Assembly: GCA_002803225.1 (NCBI GenBank)
Contig: NXFV01000716.1
Coordinates: 1-45,830, forward strand
Reading direction: 5' to 3'
Origin: Gamarada debralockiae
Lineage: Eukaryota; Ascomycota; Leotiomycetes; Helotiales; Hyphodiscaceae
DNA: 45,830 nucleotides
In this document: one piece after another, positions 20,836-31,964 of the stretch
Layout: each line of letters begins with the position of its first letter
Position numbering within the stretch: position 1 is the stretch's first letter
Program-made: the position numbers and the translations under genes
Notes under the pieces: model-generated
Seen by the model: only the letters and a program-made list of their open reading frames with translations
Database searches by the model: none
Told to the model about the DNA's origin: nothing

Positions 20836-22704
20836 TTACAAATATCCATGGAACGTCGGCAACCCCAATTTCGCCCTCCATCCCTCTCCCCATTTCATCA
20901 ACGCAGCGATAGGGAAGAAGAAACTAAACAGTACAGCGGCGAATGTGAACCATGCCCAGAAGTATCCAACCTTGGCGGCATAGGGAAGTGCGAAGTAGCC
21001 GACGACGAAGGAGAGACCGCGGGAGAGGTTGAAGAGGACGCCAGATTCGGGGGTTTGGGGTTTGTAGCAGTCGGAGACATAGGCGTAGAGGGTTGTGGAG
21101 GCTATTTGGAGGCCAAATACACCTAATAGAGAAGTCATTTGAGCGTTTGGTGGGAGTAAAGGGGAAAGGTCAAACATACCAACACTGAGTCCCACGAGAG
21201 GAGGCACGAAGCCCGTCTTCCCCACGCAAGCACCAAATATGATTATGCCGACTGGCATGAAGATCGCTGACAACGTGCAAAGATAGAGACGATATTCTGG
21301 CTTGCGAACATCATTGTTCCGTTTCGCCATCCTATACATAACGTAATCCGATGCCTTGCCGGCAAAGATCTCGCCCAGTAGAGTCCCAATAATCAAGCTT
21401 ACACCCAGACACGCCCCAATCGGTCCGCTCTTCATCTTATAGAACTTGGTATATATAGTTGCCAAGCTAATCGCAGGCATAACGTTGATGAATGTCCAAC
21501 TCCAAGTATAATACCAGAAGGGAAAGGCGACAGATGGGTATTTGAGCATGCGGAAGGATTGGAGGAAATCGGTCGCGTGCAAATGTCGCCCCGGTATCAT
21601 GTTACCTTTGAAATCCCAGAGCATTTGTGTGTATGTGCGTTCGTGGGAGCGGGCGAAGAGGAAGGTAGGGTCGCGCGAGAAGAGGGTCTCGGGAAAGAGG
21701 AAGACGGCGATTACGAAGGAGAGGACTGCGCTGATCGCTCCTAGGTAGTAGTCCCATTGCCAGCCATCTGCTTGGCCCAGAAATCCACCGACTAGGAGGA
21801 GAGGTTAGCATGGGATCTGCAATTAGAGAGGGAGCGTTGGGAGGCTGTTTGAAGGCCGACTGGAGATCTGCGAGGCTGGGGCAGAACTTGGCGGGGTGAA
21901 CTTACTGAGAGCTGCGACATGAGCACCATTCGTAACAAAAAGCGTATAGACACCTGTCGCTTTCCCTCTCTCGTGCGAATAGAACATATCATTAACACTT
22001 GCTGTGCCCACAGACATCATTCCTCCAAAGCCGAAGCCAGTCAAGGCTCTCGTCCCAAGCAATGCGCTGAAGGTTGGCGCCTTCCCAGAAGCTATGCTAC
22101 CTGCAATCGTGATAAGAATGGCAATGAGTGTAACTGGTCGTCGGCCATAATAATTCGTGAGAGGCGTAAAAATGAATGGCGATACGCCGCCAAGAATGAT
22201 CCCGGTGGTCGTGCTGTACGCGGCGATTTTAGAGTCGACTTTGAAATGGTTGCTGAGGAGGACAAGGCTGGGATTGATGAGGGCAGCGTTGTATGGACCC
22301 AAGAAGGCCATGAATCCCACCTGAATTAATACCGTCCATTTTAACCATAAAGGCCAATTCTGTTTACGGAGTGATCAGCTGCAGATTCTCATGTAACTTG
22401 GGCCCCATAGACGTCGCAGTGTCTAGCGTCGCATGGTGCAGATCTTTTTAGCAGGTCGCGAATTGACTTTTCGGATATTATTAGAAGCAGAGATGCTACT
22501 CACCAAAGGATCGTCTTTGAAGCGACTTGGTTGAGGGTCAAGTGGGAGACCAGTGGCATCTAACTTCAAATCTTCCGATGCATTGCTGCGACTTCCCTTT
22601 TCGCTATGGGATAATTGTCGTTCGGTGTCTCCAGCTTCGCTGGAGGATTTGGTCGCGTCGAGAAAGGTCCCCCATCGGGGACCTCTCATGCTCTCGTCAG
22701 ACAT
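20836..22704 (-). CDS. DHA1/Hol1-like MFS transporter, 4 exons
   Basis: Predicted 517-aa membrane transporter with about 12 helices. Exons on the minus strand: 22704-22504, 22359-21906, 21791-21180, 21122-20836, with introns of 144, 114 and 57 nt in matching phases. The N-terminal 65 residues are hydrophilic; then DPLNWPLWLKWTVL leads into helix 1, as in fungal DHA1 drug:H+ antiporters. MFS signature A appears as TNYYGRRPVTL after helix 2, followed by GTRALTGFGFGG and VTNGAHVAALIGGFLGQADGW; WDYYLGAI is characteristic of the Hol1/caffeine-resistance group. A long central loop runs between helices 6 and 7. It would export drugs or import cations/polyamine-like compounds. It is intact and tandem with the downstream Zn2Cys6 gene. 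Confidence 0.9.
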
Positions 22705-24297
22705 CGGAGGTGCGGTATTAATTGAAAAAGAGTCATGGATATGAAAAATAGGTAGAAGATTATATATGGCATGTGGATTGGAGATAAGAGTCCGTCAAGG
22801 ACGAGGATGCGCTGCGTGGTCACATATGGGCTGGGAAGTTGTCGAGATGGGGATATGAAGGCTGCGCATTTCGTCGATGCACTTTCCCCAGATCCAGCTC
22901 GATGGTCTTGGCTCCTGATGTTTGAATGGCTGGGATTCATAATCATGTCAAGGCTCAAGCCCCGTTCGAGCGCCTGGGCCATTGGGACCATCTCCCATTT
23001 GAATAGTTCAAACTCGTCGGTAAGTTCTGACATGGGACCACCCACACCTCTTGGCGGGCCAAATTGAAGCCCCAAACGGAAGGCCAGAAAGCTTCCAGAA
23101 ATCATATCCAGGTCGGCAGTTCAACGGATGTACCGGTAACCATTCAGTTGGTACCAAACTGGCGGAACTCTCTGGAATCAAAGTATTTCGTGCATCGAGA
23201 GTAATTTCTATCAAATATCTCATCAACGTCCCCACGGCGCCCACGACACTCTCCAAGTCATTTGCTATTTGCGGGAGATGCATGCAGTGGACACGGGAGA
23301 AAACCTTCCCCAATGGGTCACGGTATGGACGAACCGGTTCCAAGGACTCTGAAAATGGCTTTTATGGCTGTTTGCGGACAGGGGATTGAAGGACGTGCCG
23401 GGCTGGCCTGCAATACTCATCAAAAGTGCCAGACATTTCATAGACTTGAGCAATCAGATCGCAATGGTTGAGGAGAAATCGATGCAGCAGGGACAGCGAA
23501 TTGAAAGTGGGGATTTCATCGGATGCTTTAAGATCTATTATTACCTATTTTAATGATGTATGTATTATTTCGCGTACAGATCGAGCGTTGCTCTGTTCGG
23601 GAATGGCGGCCCATTTTTGATACAATTCGCATTTGCTCACATAAGTTCTTACAAGCTCCATCCTAGAACGAAGCGACGGGAATCTACCCAGAAGACAGGG
23701 CCAGAGATTTGGGCGGGAAAGATGTGCCTCGTGCGATGCATCGACGGGATGACATATAAAATTGCGCAACACTCACTCTCAGTAGTTATTTTCTTCTTCT
23801 TTAACCGGCCCGAATGTCTAGACACACGGCATATCGATTTGCTTCTTTTCCTTCTTTCTTCCGTGCAATCATCCACGAATCAATCGGGCCCGGTCATCGA
23901 CGGTAAGCAATTCCGGTCATCCATTTCAACTCACTCGCCCAAAACCGATCTGCCCCGCTTTCTACTCTGCTTCCTGCGCCCATGCCACCTAACGAACGGT
24001 ACGGCACGGTCAAAAAAATTAAAAGCCGGTGGGACAGACAAGCCCTGGGGAAGCTAAACCTCCACCTCGAGCCTCGAGCGCTCAATTAACCTCCACACCC
24101 CGAAAGTCCACCCCGCAAATGGTACCCTTCTTCTGTCAACAGACGCCATATTGATTTAATATTGCATCTCAGCATCACCAATCACAGTTTGATGACCCCC
24201 GTGATCGTCGCACGTTTCGCGGCTCTCTCTCTGCCGGCATCGGCAGTACACTTCACAGCTGACACAGACGTAAAAATCGCATTCCGCAAAATCCAAC
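22705..24297. other. 1.6-kb gap between divergent MFS and Zn2Cys6 genes
   Basis: Separates the MFS gene (-) from the 850-aa regulator (+) and must hold both promoters. There are frames of 100-165 codons on both strands, the longest at 23560-24057 (+) and 23343-23008 (-), but none has a recognisable motif. I cannot rule out an unidentified gene. Confidence 0.4.
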
Positions 24298-26850
24298 ATG
24301 GAGGGCCCCGCCAAGGGAAAGAAGACGGGCAAGGCTCGTATACCTGATCATCTTAGGAGGAGAGCACTCGTCAGTTGCGATCGATGCAAGAAGAGAAGAA
24401 TTCGATGTATGCGCTCGTCAGGCGCCGATGCAAACGAGCCCTGCCAGAGCTGTCTCGAGGTCGGAGTAAATTGCGAATCGACTCTACCCCGGAAAACTCG
24501 AATCTACGGAAGCGTGGAAACACTCAGTCTACGATATCGAGTTCTTGATTCTTTGATCAAAGGCTTATATCCATATAAGGATACCAACAGCATCGATACT
24601 CTCTATGCAATCGCCGAAGCACATGATATCACGCTCCCCACCTTTAGTGATCAGACCGTTGCTGAGGAGGTCTTCAACCAACCACCTGTTAAGAACGAAA
24701 ACTCCCCTCCCGAAACTGGTCAGAGTGGTAGGAGTCCATCCATTGCGTCCAAAGAATCGGACCCTCATGGATCCTCTGAAAATCCAGCTCAGGTGGTGGA
24801 AGAAAAGCTGGTTCCTCTCCCCCATGGCCCATCTCATTACATCGGACCCTCGAGCTCATTTGGATTCGTGCTCACAGTACGAAATATGGTTGCGGAGTTC
24901 AACGCTGCCTTGAGAAATATTCAACCCGACGATGAACGATCGAAAATTTCATCTGACTTTGCAGGATCCAATTGGAGCAAGGCTCTGGAGCCCATCGTCA
25001 AGGACGAAAGTGATGAGTCGTCCGAAGAGCATATCTCAGTGGCAGGAGAATCCGTATCCAGCAGCGGTCGAACCCCAGTCCGTGGTTTCTCGAGACCTCC
25101 ACTGTTTGCTGGATCGACGAGCGGATCCACGCTGACAAGTCGGTCAAAAAGGGCGACCCTTCTCTCTCTTCTTCCCTCCAAGGACGTCACGGATACCTTC
25201 GTCAATGCCTATTTCGAGCAAGTTCATTTAAACTACCTTCTCTTCCATCGAAACACCTTCCAGGCCCGCTACGAATCAATGTTTGCGAACCCCACCCTGT
25301 TGATGCGAGACGTCGAGCCGGGTTGGATTTGTTGTATCTTCATGATCTTAGTCTTTGGCGCCCAAGCACTAGAAGATCGTGACAAGAAGCAATCTGTCCA
25401 AATTCAGCGCCACTACCTTGACCTAGTTCAAGCTCGATTGCATCAGCTCATTAGTGCGACCACCCTGGTCAACGTTCAAGCTCTTTTACTTCTTCAACTT
25501 TATCAACACAACTGCACCGAAAGAAATAGTGCGTTCATGTTGCTTGGTTGCGCGTCGAGAATGGCCATGGCTCTTGGTATGCACCGTGAAGGTACAACTG
25601 GTGGTTTCGACGAGCTGGAGAGGGAGGTTCGGAAACGTGTCTGGTGGACCGCGTACGTCTTCGAGCAAAATCAATGTGCAATTCTGGGTAGGCCTTGTGC
25701 GATCGATGATACAGAGGTCAATGTCACGTTTCCAAACGAAACTGTGCTGGATGGTGGTGAATCGGTTCCACCGGGCTACATCGAATATTCCGTCCGCCTA
25801 GCAAAGCTCATGTCGGATATCAGACGCAAAATCTACGCTTCTCCTCATGGCCCCGGACAAGGAGACTATCCTAAAGTTTCAATTGCCATTCAATTCTTGC
25901 TGGATCTGGACTCGTGGAATCACAGCTTACCTCCTCCTCTCCGCCTAGAGTGTCTCTCTCTTCACCCAAAACACCGACGTGCGGTAATGCTCTTACATAT
26001 CCAATTCTTCCACACTCAAGCCCTTGTCTCTCGACCTTTCATCTTACACAAGGTCAGCGTTCAACTGGCTCGCAAGTTGGGGAAGCACGTACGATCGCAA
26101 GACCTCGATAAGGAGGAGATGAATCTAAGTCATGCATGCGGGACCTATTCCAAGAAAGCAACAGTTCTTCTCCATCAGCTCATGACGGACGGTATCTTCG
26201 ATGGGATTGCCTGGCTTGATGCTTATTACATCTATCATTCGGTCTTTATCTTGTCACTTGACTTCCTTGCTCGACCCTGGGATGACCAGGAGACACCTGA
26301 AGATGCGGCGCGGAAGAAGGCCGTGAGGGACGTGATGGATGCCTTGCAGAATATTAAACTATGTCCCACTTTCAGTATCTTGACCCAGGTATCGTTGCAA
26401 CTCGCCAAGATTGTTGGCATCTTTGACACAGGAAATCCTCCAAATCACGACAGGCCCGAAGAGTATCGACAATTCATGGCACAGCAACAACAAGCCGCTG
26501 CAATACCCTACGAATACGGAGGCCAGGGACCTCAGCCCGGTGTAGAAAATGTCGTCAACTCTTGGTTTCAAAAAGAATCAGTCGACATGCCATGGGATTT
26601 GAAGGACTTCTTTGGGGTTGATGGCTATGTTGGACCGTCGGATACCAACTTCGCAGATCTGCCATTGACCTTGGGTGGGCCGTACAGCAACCACCTTCCA
26701 GGAGTAGGCGAGGAGGATGAGTTGACATCTCCTGTGCCACCAATGACGGGGTACACACAGTGGGCTTCAATTGACACTCCATTTGCGCAGCCCCACAGAG
26801 CTGGCAGCAGCGGCGGCAACTACAAACCCGGCAATCCCATGGGTCGATGA
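24298..26850 (+). CDS. Zn2Cys6 transcription factor with fungal_trans domain, single exon
   Basis: Uninterrupted 850-aa nuclear regulator. The start ATG at 24298 has a strong context (CCAACATGG). The zinc cluster is at residues 27-59 with spacing C27-x2-C30-x6-C37-x11-C49-x2-C52-x6-C59; the third loop is longer than usual. It is followed by TLPRKTRIYGSVETLSLRYR and a linker helix. Residues about 295-560 form the fungal-specific middle-homology domain: VNAYFEQVHLNYLLFHRNTF, SRMAMALGMHREG, RKRVWWTAYVFEQNQ and LGRPCAIDD. The C-terminus is Gln/Gly/Pro-rich, a likely activation region. It lies next to the FAD monooxygenase and dienelactone hydrolase genes, tail-to-tail with the former, and could regulate them; that is inference. 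I cannot assign a named orthologue. Confidence 0.93.
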   Translation: MEGPAKGKKTGKARIPDHLRRRALVSCDRCKKRRIRCMRSSGADANEPCQSCLEVGVNCESTLPRKTRIYGSVETLSLRYRVLDSLIKGLYPYKDTNSIDTLYAIAEAHDITLPTFSDQTVAEEVFNQPPVKNENSPPETGQSGRSPSIASKESDPHGSSENPAQVVEEKLVPLPHGPSHYIGPSSSFGFVLTVRNMVAEFNAALRNIQPDDERSKISSDFAGSNWSKALEPIVKDESDESSEEHISVAGESVSSSGRTPVRGFSRPPLFAGSTSGSTLTSRSKRATLLSLLPSKDVTDTFVNAYFEQVHLNYLLFHRNTFQARYESMFANPTLLMRDVEPGWICCIFMILVFGAQALEDRDKKQSVQIQRHYLDLVQARLHQLISATTLVNVQALLLLQLYQHNCTERNSAFMLLGCASRMAMALGMHREGTTGGFDELEREVRKRVWWTAYVFEQNQCAILGRPCAIDDTEVNVTFPNETVLDGGESVPPGYIEYSVRLAKLMSDIRRKIYASPHGPGQGDYPKVSIAIQFLLDLDSWNHSLPPPLRLECLSLHPKHRRAVMLLHIQFFHTQALVSRPFILHKVSVQLARKLGKHVRSQDLDKEEMNLSHACGTYSKKATVLLHQLMTDGIFDGIAWLDAYYIYHSVFILSLDFLARPWDDQETPEDAARKKAVRDVMDALQNIKLCPTFSILTQVSLQLAKIVGIFDTGNPPNHDRPEEYRQFMAQQQQAAAIPYEYGGQGPQPGVENVVNSWFQKESVDMPWDLKDFFGVDGYVGPSDTNFADLPLTLGGPYSNHLPGVGEEDELTSPVPPMTGYTQWASIDTPFAQPHRAGSSGGNYKPGNPMGR

Positions 26851-27037
26851 CCATACTTTGGGCAAGTTTCGAGCTATGATCCGATCTTTGAAATCAATAT
26901 TCTGGACAGATACCGCTGTTTCAAAGCACAAGACCTCTCGCCCATCACTATCGGAAGGTAAGAACCTTCTCTAACAATCATCTGGGTCCATCTTCAACCA
27001 AGATGCCCTGTGGATCTAGTCTCATATTCCCATAGAT

Positions 27038-28792
27038 CTATGAAATTTCGGCTAATGTCTTATAGGCATCATATCCAAACAGCCAATCCAAAAACTCCCG
27101 ATCTGATCGAATATTCCGGTGGTTGCTCTGAATTCCTGGATGAGCCACTAACCAATCATCCCGCTCCTGCTGCATTGGGCCATCGGGCATCTGAGTGAAC
27201 CATCTGGATCCGATGGATTCATGTGCGACCTTCTGAGCCCGCTCAATCCGAACCTTCTCGTACAATCGAAGATTCTTTCCAAGTGTCTCTTTGTGGGGAT
27301 ATGTCTCTAGCAGGCCGCCAAGAATTGCTGCGTCCTCGATTCCCATCGCTGCACCTTGTGCTAAATAGGGGGTCATGGCGTGGGCTGCATCTCCTATCAG
27401 ACACATTTTCCCGGACTCATGGACCCAGTTTGGCATATCCTCATGTGTGAAGAGCTGCACCCGTCAGTGAGCATTCCGGGGTAAGGGTTATAAGATGCTC
27501 ACCCTCCACTCCAAAACCTCTCCAACATGGTCCAGCATCTGCACGATCCTGCAACGAATCAATCATCGGTCACCATTACTGTATACAATCACCTCACCTC
27601 GGATCCCATTCCGAGAATCTCTTCCTCACATCCGCCATATTGCCAGGTCTCTGGTTGATACCCTCCGGCATCTGAACATCGCACCTTTACAAACAGTAAG
27701 CGCCACACCTTTATTCATCATGACATCAACTTACGTAAAAACAAAGTTTATCAGGGTATCATTAACACCTTCCAAAAGATACGAAAGCACTGTCCCATTT
27801 GGACCCAACCAATGATTATTCCTTGGCACCGTAACAATCTCCTCCAACTCGGGAATTCCTTGGAGCGTCTTCACTGGCAAAGTCACTCGATACACCATTT
27901 GGCCAGTTGGTATAGGCGGACCGGGATGACCGAGCACGACTTCACGCGCCATGGAGTGTAGGCCTGGGATTGTTAGTCACCCACGATCTGAGAACGGAGA
28001 CAGGACTTGATTTACCATCAGACGCTACGATCAGATCACCGGTATACGTCTTCCCGCCTTTGACCACCAGAGATGGAGTATATGGGTCGATCGATATTAC
28101 TCGACTATCCAGAAACATCTCGCAACCCAACTCCTCCGCGCACTCAAGCAATCCTCGATGCAAATCGGCGCGATGGATATGCCTTTAGGATGATCAGCAT
28201 TAAACTCTATACACAAAGCTTGATATCGCATATGAAGCTTTGAGTTGTGAGGACGTACCAATATGGCGAGCCATACTGAGTGTGAGCAGGCTCCTTCAGG
28301 GGACATTCAACGAGGATTTTTCCATCGCGCCAGCGCATCATTCGCAGATCGACGGGCTCTGTGCAGTATCTCTCGATATACTTATCAACGCCTAACTTCC
28401 GCAACACCCTGGAAGAGTTCGGAGAAACCTGGATGCCTTTACTTTGTCAGCTCGTCCTTCCCTTTGGAAATCCGAAAGTTGGAGTTTTAGTAAGGAGAGG
28501 AAAAGTGTTGAACGATTTTGTATTTAATGTGAGTGTTGGATGGAAGCGTAAGGATAATCCGGATGAACAAAAGTACTCACACAACGATTAATAGCTGAAT
28601 GGGAATAATCACTTACCAGCACCGATATATGTAATGCAAGGCGCGCTCTCCACGATTGTGACGTGATGACCTCCCTTTGCGAATGCAATGGAGGCAGTGA
28701 GGCCTGCCAGACCGCAGCCTATGACTATGATATGCTGTCCGAACGTCAGAAAGAAGTCCCTCTCCTTTCCCTAACCTCACTTCCATTTTCAT
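27038..28792 (-). CDS. FAD-dependent aromatic monooxygenase (salicylate hydroxylase-like), 8 exons
   Basis: Predicted 417-aa group A flavoprotein hydroxylase that would hydroxylate an aromatic acid using NAD(P)H and O2. Exons on the minus strand: 28792-28781, 28734-28617, 28436-28259, 28182-28016, 27963-27735, 27684-27598, 27548-27503, 27454-27038; introns 46-180 nt, all in phase. Exon 1 codes only MKME and joins HIIVIGCGLAGL, the GxGxxG dinucleotide fold. Also seen: the GAGIQVSPNSSRVLRKLG segment, YWHIHRADLHRGLL with the DG motif LIVASDG, and the FAD-ribityl motif CLIGDAAHAMTPYLAQGA. Size fits the family. It is divergent from the dienelactone hydrolase at 29605, sharing an 812-bp upstream region. 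It resembles salicylate or 6-hydroxynicotinate monooxygenases; the exact substrate is not determinable. Confidence 0.93.
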
Positions 28793-29604
28793 TCCTCATT
28801 TTCTCCTCGCTGACATCACCTCGCTCTCAAGCTCGTGAAAGCAGAAAGTATGACAAAACAAAACTCACTCACCATCGTCCTCGTTCGGTCGCTAACAACC
28901 CAAAATGCTATCTATCAAGAAAGAAAGTCGTCAAGTGCTGTGTTCCTCGCCGGCTTCTTTCCCAAAGCTATCGTAAACACAAACCAGTTGGACAGAACAA
29001 ATTACCACCAACGAAAATAGATATCCAGACACTTTTGAATCCTTTCGTAGGTGGACCCGATGACCAAAAATCATGAAATCCTTTCCATCGTATCTCGGCT
29101 GCCCAAAGAGGTCCCTCCTTTGCTTGGGAGCTAGGAGCTGGGAGCTGGGAGCTGGGAGCTGGAACAGGAAGCAGGAAGTAGGAAGCATCGTTCCGGGCCC
29201 CGCGTCGGAAGCATTCTTTCGCTGCCTCATTCGTGCATGTGTAGCGACGTACCCCTCCATCACTCGTACCAAATTCCCAAACAGGAAGAAGATACTTTGG
29301 CGAAACTGATAGCATTTGGAAACTGGAGCTTGCTGCATGAATTTTGTTGCTCGGTGTGGAAGGAGATATCCGCTTTGTGATTCGTTATTGGTGAGGATTG
29401 ACAACATCTCCGTCGTACGGACTTCTACAATGCCGAAAACGCCATGTATTACGGTATCGGAAGGATATTTGATAGAGGCTGATTTTCAAACCAGAGTCAA
29501 ACGGCTGGCCGGATGTGGCGTCCCGCGGTAAACGACTGCAACCTCGACGTTGAACGCATGTGCAGAGCAACTTGAGTAATAATCACGGGACAGATAACAG
29601 GTGG
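28793..29604. promoter_or_regulatory. Shared divergent upstream region of monooxygenase and dienelactone hydrolase
   Basis: 812 bp between two divergent start codons. It contains a tandem heptamer array at 29127-29182 but no recognised coding sequence. The arrangement suggests coordinated control of the two enzymes. I see no defined zinc-cluster binding site. Confidence 0.5.
29127..29182. repeat. Heptamer tandem repeat (GGAGCTG)n
   Basis: Five units of GGAGCTR (29127-29161) followed by three diverged heptamers (GAACAGG, AAGCAGG, AAGTAGG; 29162-29182). The period of 7 is kept across the change of motif. Confidence 0.9.
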
Positions 29605-30666
29605 ATGAAGATGGCGACGACAGATCAGGGGAACGACCAGTGCTGTACGCTCCCTCCATTCAAAAACGATTATGAACCTGTTGGGAGGAAGGTCACGGTA
29701 AAGGTGGACGGGAAGGAGGATATGGAGGTTTACATTACTGGGCCTTCATCATCCTTGAACAAAGCTTTGGTTGCGATTTACGGTAGCACAATCGTTCATA
29801 CACGACTCCTTTCAATAACCCTCTTCAGAGAAGACAAATTGCTCACATTTTGAACAGACATCTTCGGTTTCCACCTAAACACTTTCCAAGGCGCAGACCA
29901 TTTGGCGCAGAAATGTGGGTGTGTAATCGCCATGCCGGATTTCTTCCGTGGGAAGGGCTGGAAGACCGATAATATTCCTCCGAAAGAGGGTCGGCCTGCT
30001 ATGCAAGCTTACATTCAATCCATCGGCTCTTGGGAATTGGTCCGACCGGATTTGCTTGCTACGATCCAGTATTTGAAAGGGGAGGGGAAGACTGAGATTG
30101 GGGTGAGTTGCTGAGATTTATGCTGCGATTTTTGTCAGAGTCACGAAATCGGCCGACAGCTTGAAGGATGTTCAATGTAGTTTGGGAGCAAGCTGCTGAC
30201 AAGACTACAGGCGTACGGATTCTGCTTTGGCGGCAAGAAACTCGCCCAAGCTGCTGCTGCAGGCGAAGAGCTCTTCAAAGCGGTCGCTCTTGTCCACCCC
30301 ACCAACTTAGAGGCTGAAGACGGCGAGCTTTTCAACATCCCAGTGGCACTGATTCCGAGTGGAGGCGAGGATCCGAAGGTCATGGATGCCATTTGGGAGA
30401 CGTTGATGAAGAAGGAGTTTAAGGAGAGGTGCGTTAGGAAGGACTTTGTAAGTTTTCTTTGATCTTTTTACGGGGTGAGACTTGAGAGGAGGTTTCGGGA
30501 GGTTGTCATGGGCGGGGATTATGGGGTGATGGTTGCTGACCGAAAATAGCTGGATTGTCACCATGGCTTTGCGAGTGCGAGGTCTGATTATAATGACCCT
30601 CGAATGGCGGGGAGAGTGAGGGAGGCGTACGAGATTATGGCGAAGTTTTTCGAGGACAACTTGTGA
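29605..30666 (+). CDS. Dienelactone hydrolase family protein, 4 exons
   Basis: Predicted 258-aa alpha/beta-hydrolase of the dienelactone hydrolase type, which opens enol-lactones in ortho-cleavage of aromatics; fungal paralogues have varied roles. Exons 29605-29782, 29858-30102, 30211-30447, 30550-30666; introns 75-108 nt. Features: IYDIFGFH and MPDFFRGKGW of the N-terminal half, nucleophile Cys146 in GFCFGG, Asp195 in PSGGEDPK and His225 in CHHGFASAR, so the Cys-Asp-His triad is complete. Start: ATG at 29605 (MKMATTDQG), with an alternative Met two codons later. No signal peptide, so it is cytosolic. It is divergent from the monooxygenase and could act after a ring cleavage step, but no ring-cleavage dioxygenase gene is in the window. 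Confidence 0.93.
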
Positions 30667-31185
30667 AGGACATTTTGGATATGTAGGCCCGTCAATTATT
30701 TCGGATTTCTCTACACTCTACTGCGTCGGCCATTCCTGATACCCTATCTCATTTAAAGCATGTTATAGAGTATCTTGTCCTCCCGAAACGGAACTTCTAG
30801 TGTCACATCCATCGACTTTGGGCAGCCGCAACTTAGGTCCAGAGACCTGATTTGTTCGGCTTCCGCCTTCCGGATTCCCTCGAAATAAGCTTTACATGCA
30901 CAACACTTTTGGCACCTTGCAGGATTAGGCGCCTTTTTGACGTACAAACCCCAACCCGTAAATATGCATAAATTGCTTTCGTGCCGGGATCTCGAGTTTA
31001 CGAGGTTTTCTAGTTCAAGTGCCGGAAGACTTCATCCTCTTGCCTCTTTTGGCACATCAACATCTGCGAATACGATATGTAAGACCGGAGATACTCCCGG
31101 AACATAGCCCGCTGTTGCATGAAAATTTGGTCTTTTATATTACTACATTTTGCACTGAAGCCTCATCTTCTTATTTCATAAGGAG
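30667..31185. other. Gap between dienelactone hydrolase and the amidohydrolase pseudogene
   Basis: No supported coding sequence. A short minus-strand Cys-rich frame (30947-30753) has no recognisable motif. Likely 3' flanks of two converging genes. Confidence 0.4.
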
Positions 31186-31890
31186 CTATTCAGTGATTGA
31201 GAGAGGAGGAAGTACATCCTGCTTCAACTTCGACCACCGACTATGAAAGACTCCCCCCTCCTTGATCACCGCCAGCACATGCTTCTCGGGAGTATTCAAG
31301 ATCGAGATATCCTCTAACCGTTTCTCATTTAGAATCAAGATATCAGCGAGATCCGGCCTGATCTGGCCCAGGAAATCCTCTAATCCAAATCTCCTTGCCG
31401 GATTGATGGTCGCACTTTGCAGAATAGCCTTTGGACTGAGAGCCTGCCCTCTCAGACTGAATTCCTTCGTTTAAGCGATTCCAAAAGGATCCAGGAGATC
31501 CGTCCCAAAGCATATCGTCACATCAGCTTCCGCAGCAATCTGAAGTGAAGGAATGCCCTCTTTAAAAACTTCGGCATTCTTGGCCTCAGATTCAATCGGA
31601 GGAACCCAGACACTTGGGAGATGCCATCTCGGCGTATGTGATGAGCGTTGGTAAGGAAGCAATCCCTCTTAGCCATAAACTTCGCCGTTTCGGCGTCAAT
31701 GAGCCTCCCATGTTCAGTGCCTGTCGCCCCATCTCAATCGCATGTCTTATTGATCTCGGCATATTAGCATGTGCGGTGACGTATGCATTGCTGTTCCTGG
31801 CAACTTCAGAGATGGCCCTCACTTCCTCATTCGTGAATACTTTCGATGTCTCGAAATCAGAGACCCTGGATAGCGAACCGGTGAGGTAAA
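31186..31890 (-). pseudogene. Amidohydrolase pseudogene, N-terminal half deleted
   Basis: Minus-strand remains of an imidazolonepropionase/prolidase-type metal-dependent amidohydrolase. In order: FTNEEVRAISEVARNSNAYV with TAHANMPRSIRHAIE; then in other frames EHGRLIDAETAKFMAKR, PTLITYAEMASPK and ESEAKNAEVFKEGI; then TICFGTDLL with metal-binding Asp; then after an in-frame TAA EFSLRGQALSPKAILQSA, GLEDFLGQIRPDLADILIL and VIKEGGVFHSRW, ending at a stop at 31186. At least three frameshifts and one nonsense codon (likely CAA to TAA) are present. The first half of the enzyme with the HxH metal motif is missing. The family hydrolyses C-N bonds in rings or side chains. Confidence 0.85.
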
Positions 31891-31964
31891 ATCTTGCAAA
31901 CCTTTAATTCACGTGCATGTTGTGAATCAAATATTGTCGTCGTCGGGCCTCTGTCTTCGGGTAG

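Noticed and set aside
23008..24057. Frames of 110-165 codons between the two divergent genes
   Set aside because: No recognisable domain and overlapping frames on both strands; likely promoter and leader sequence.
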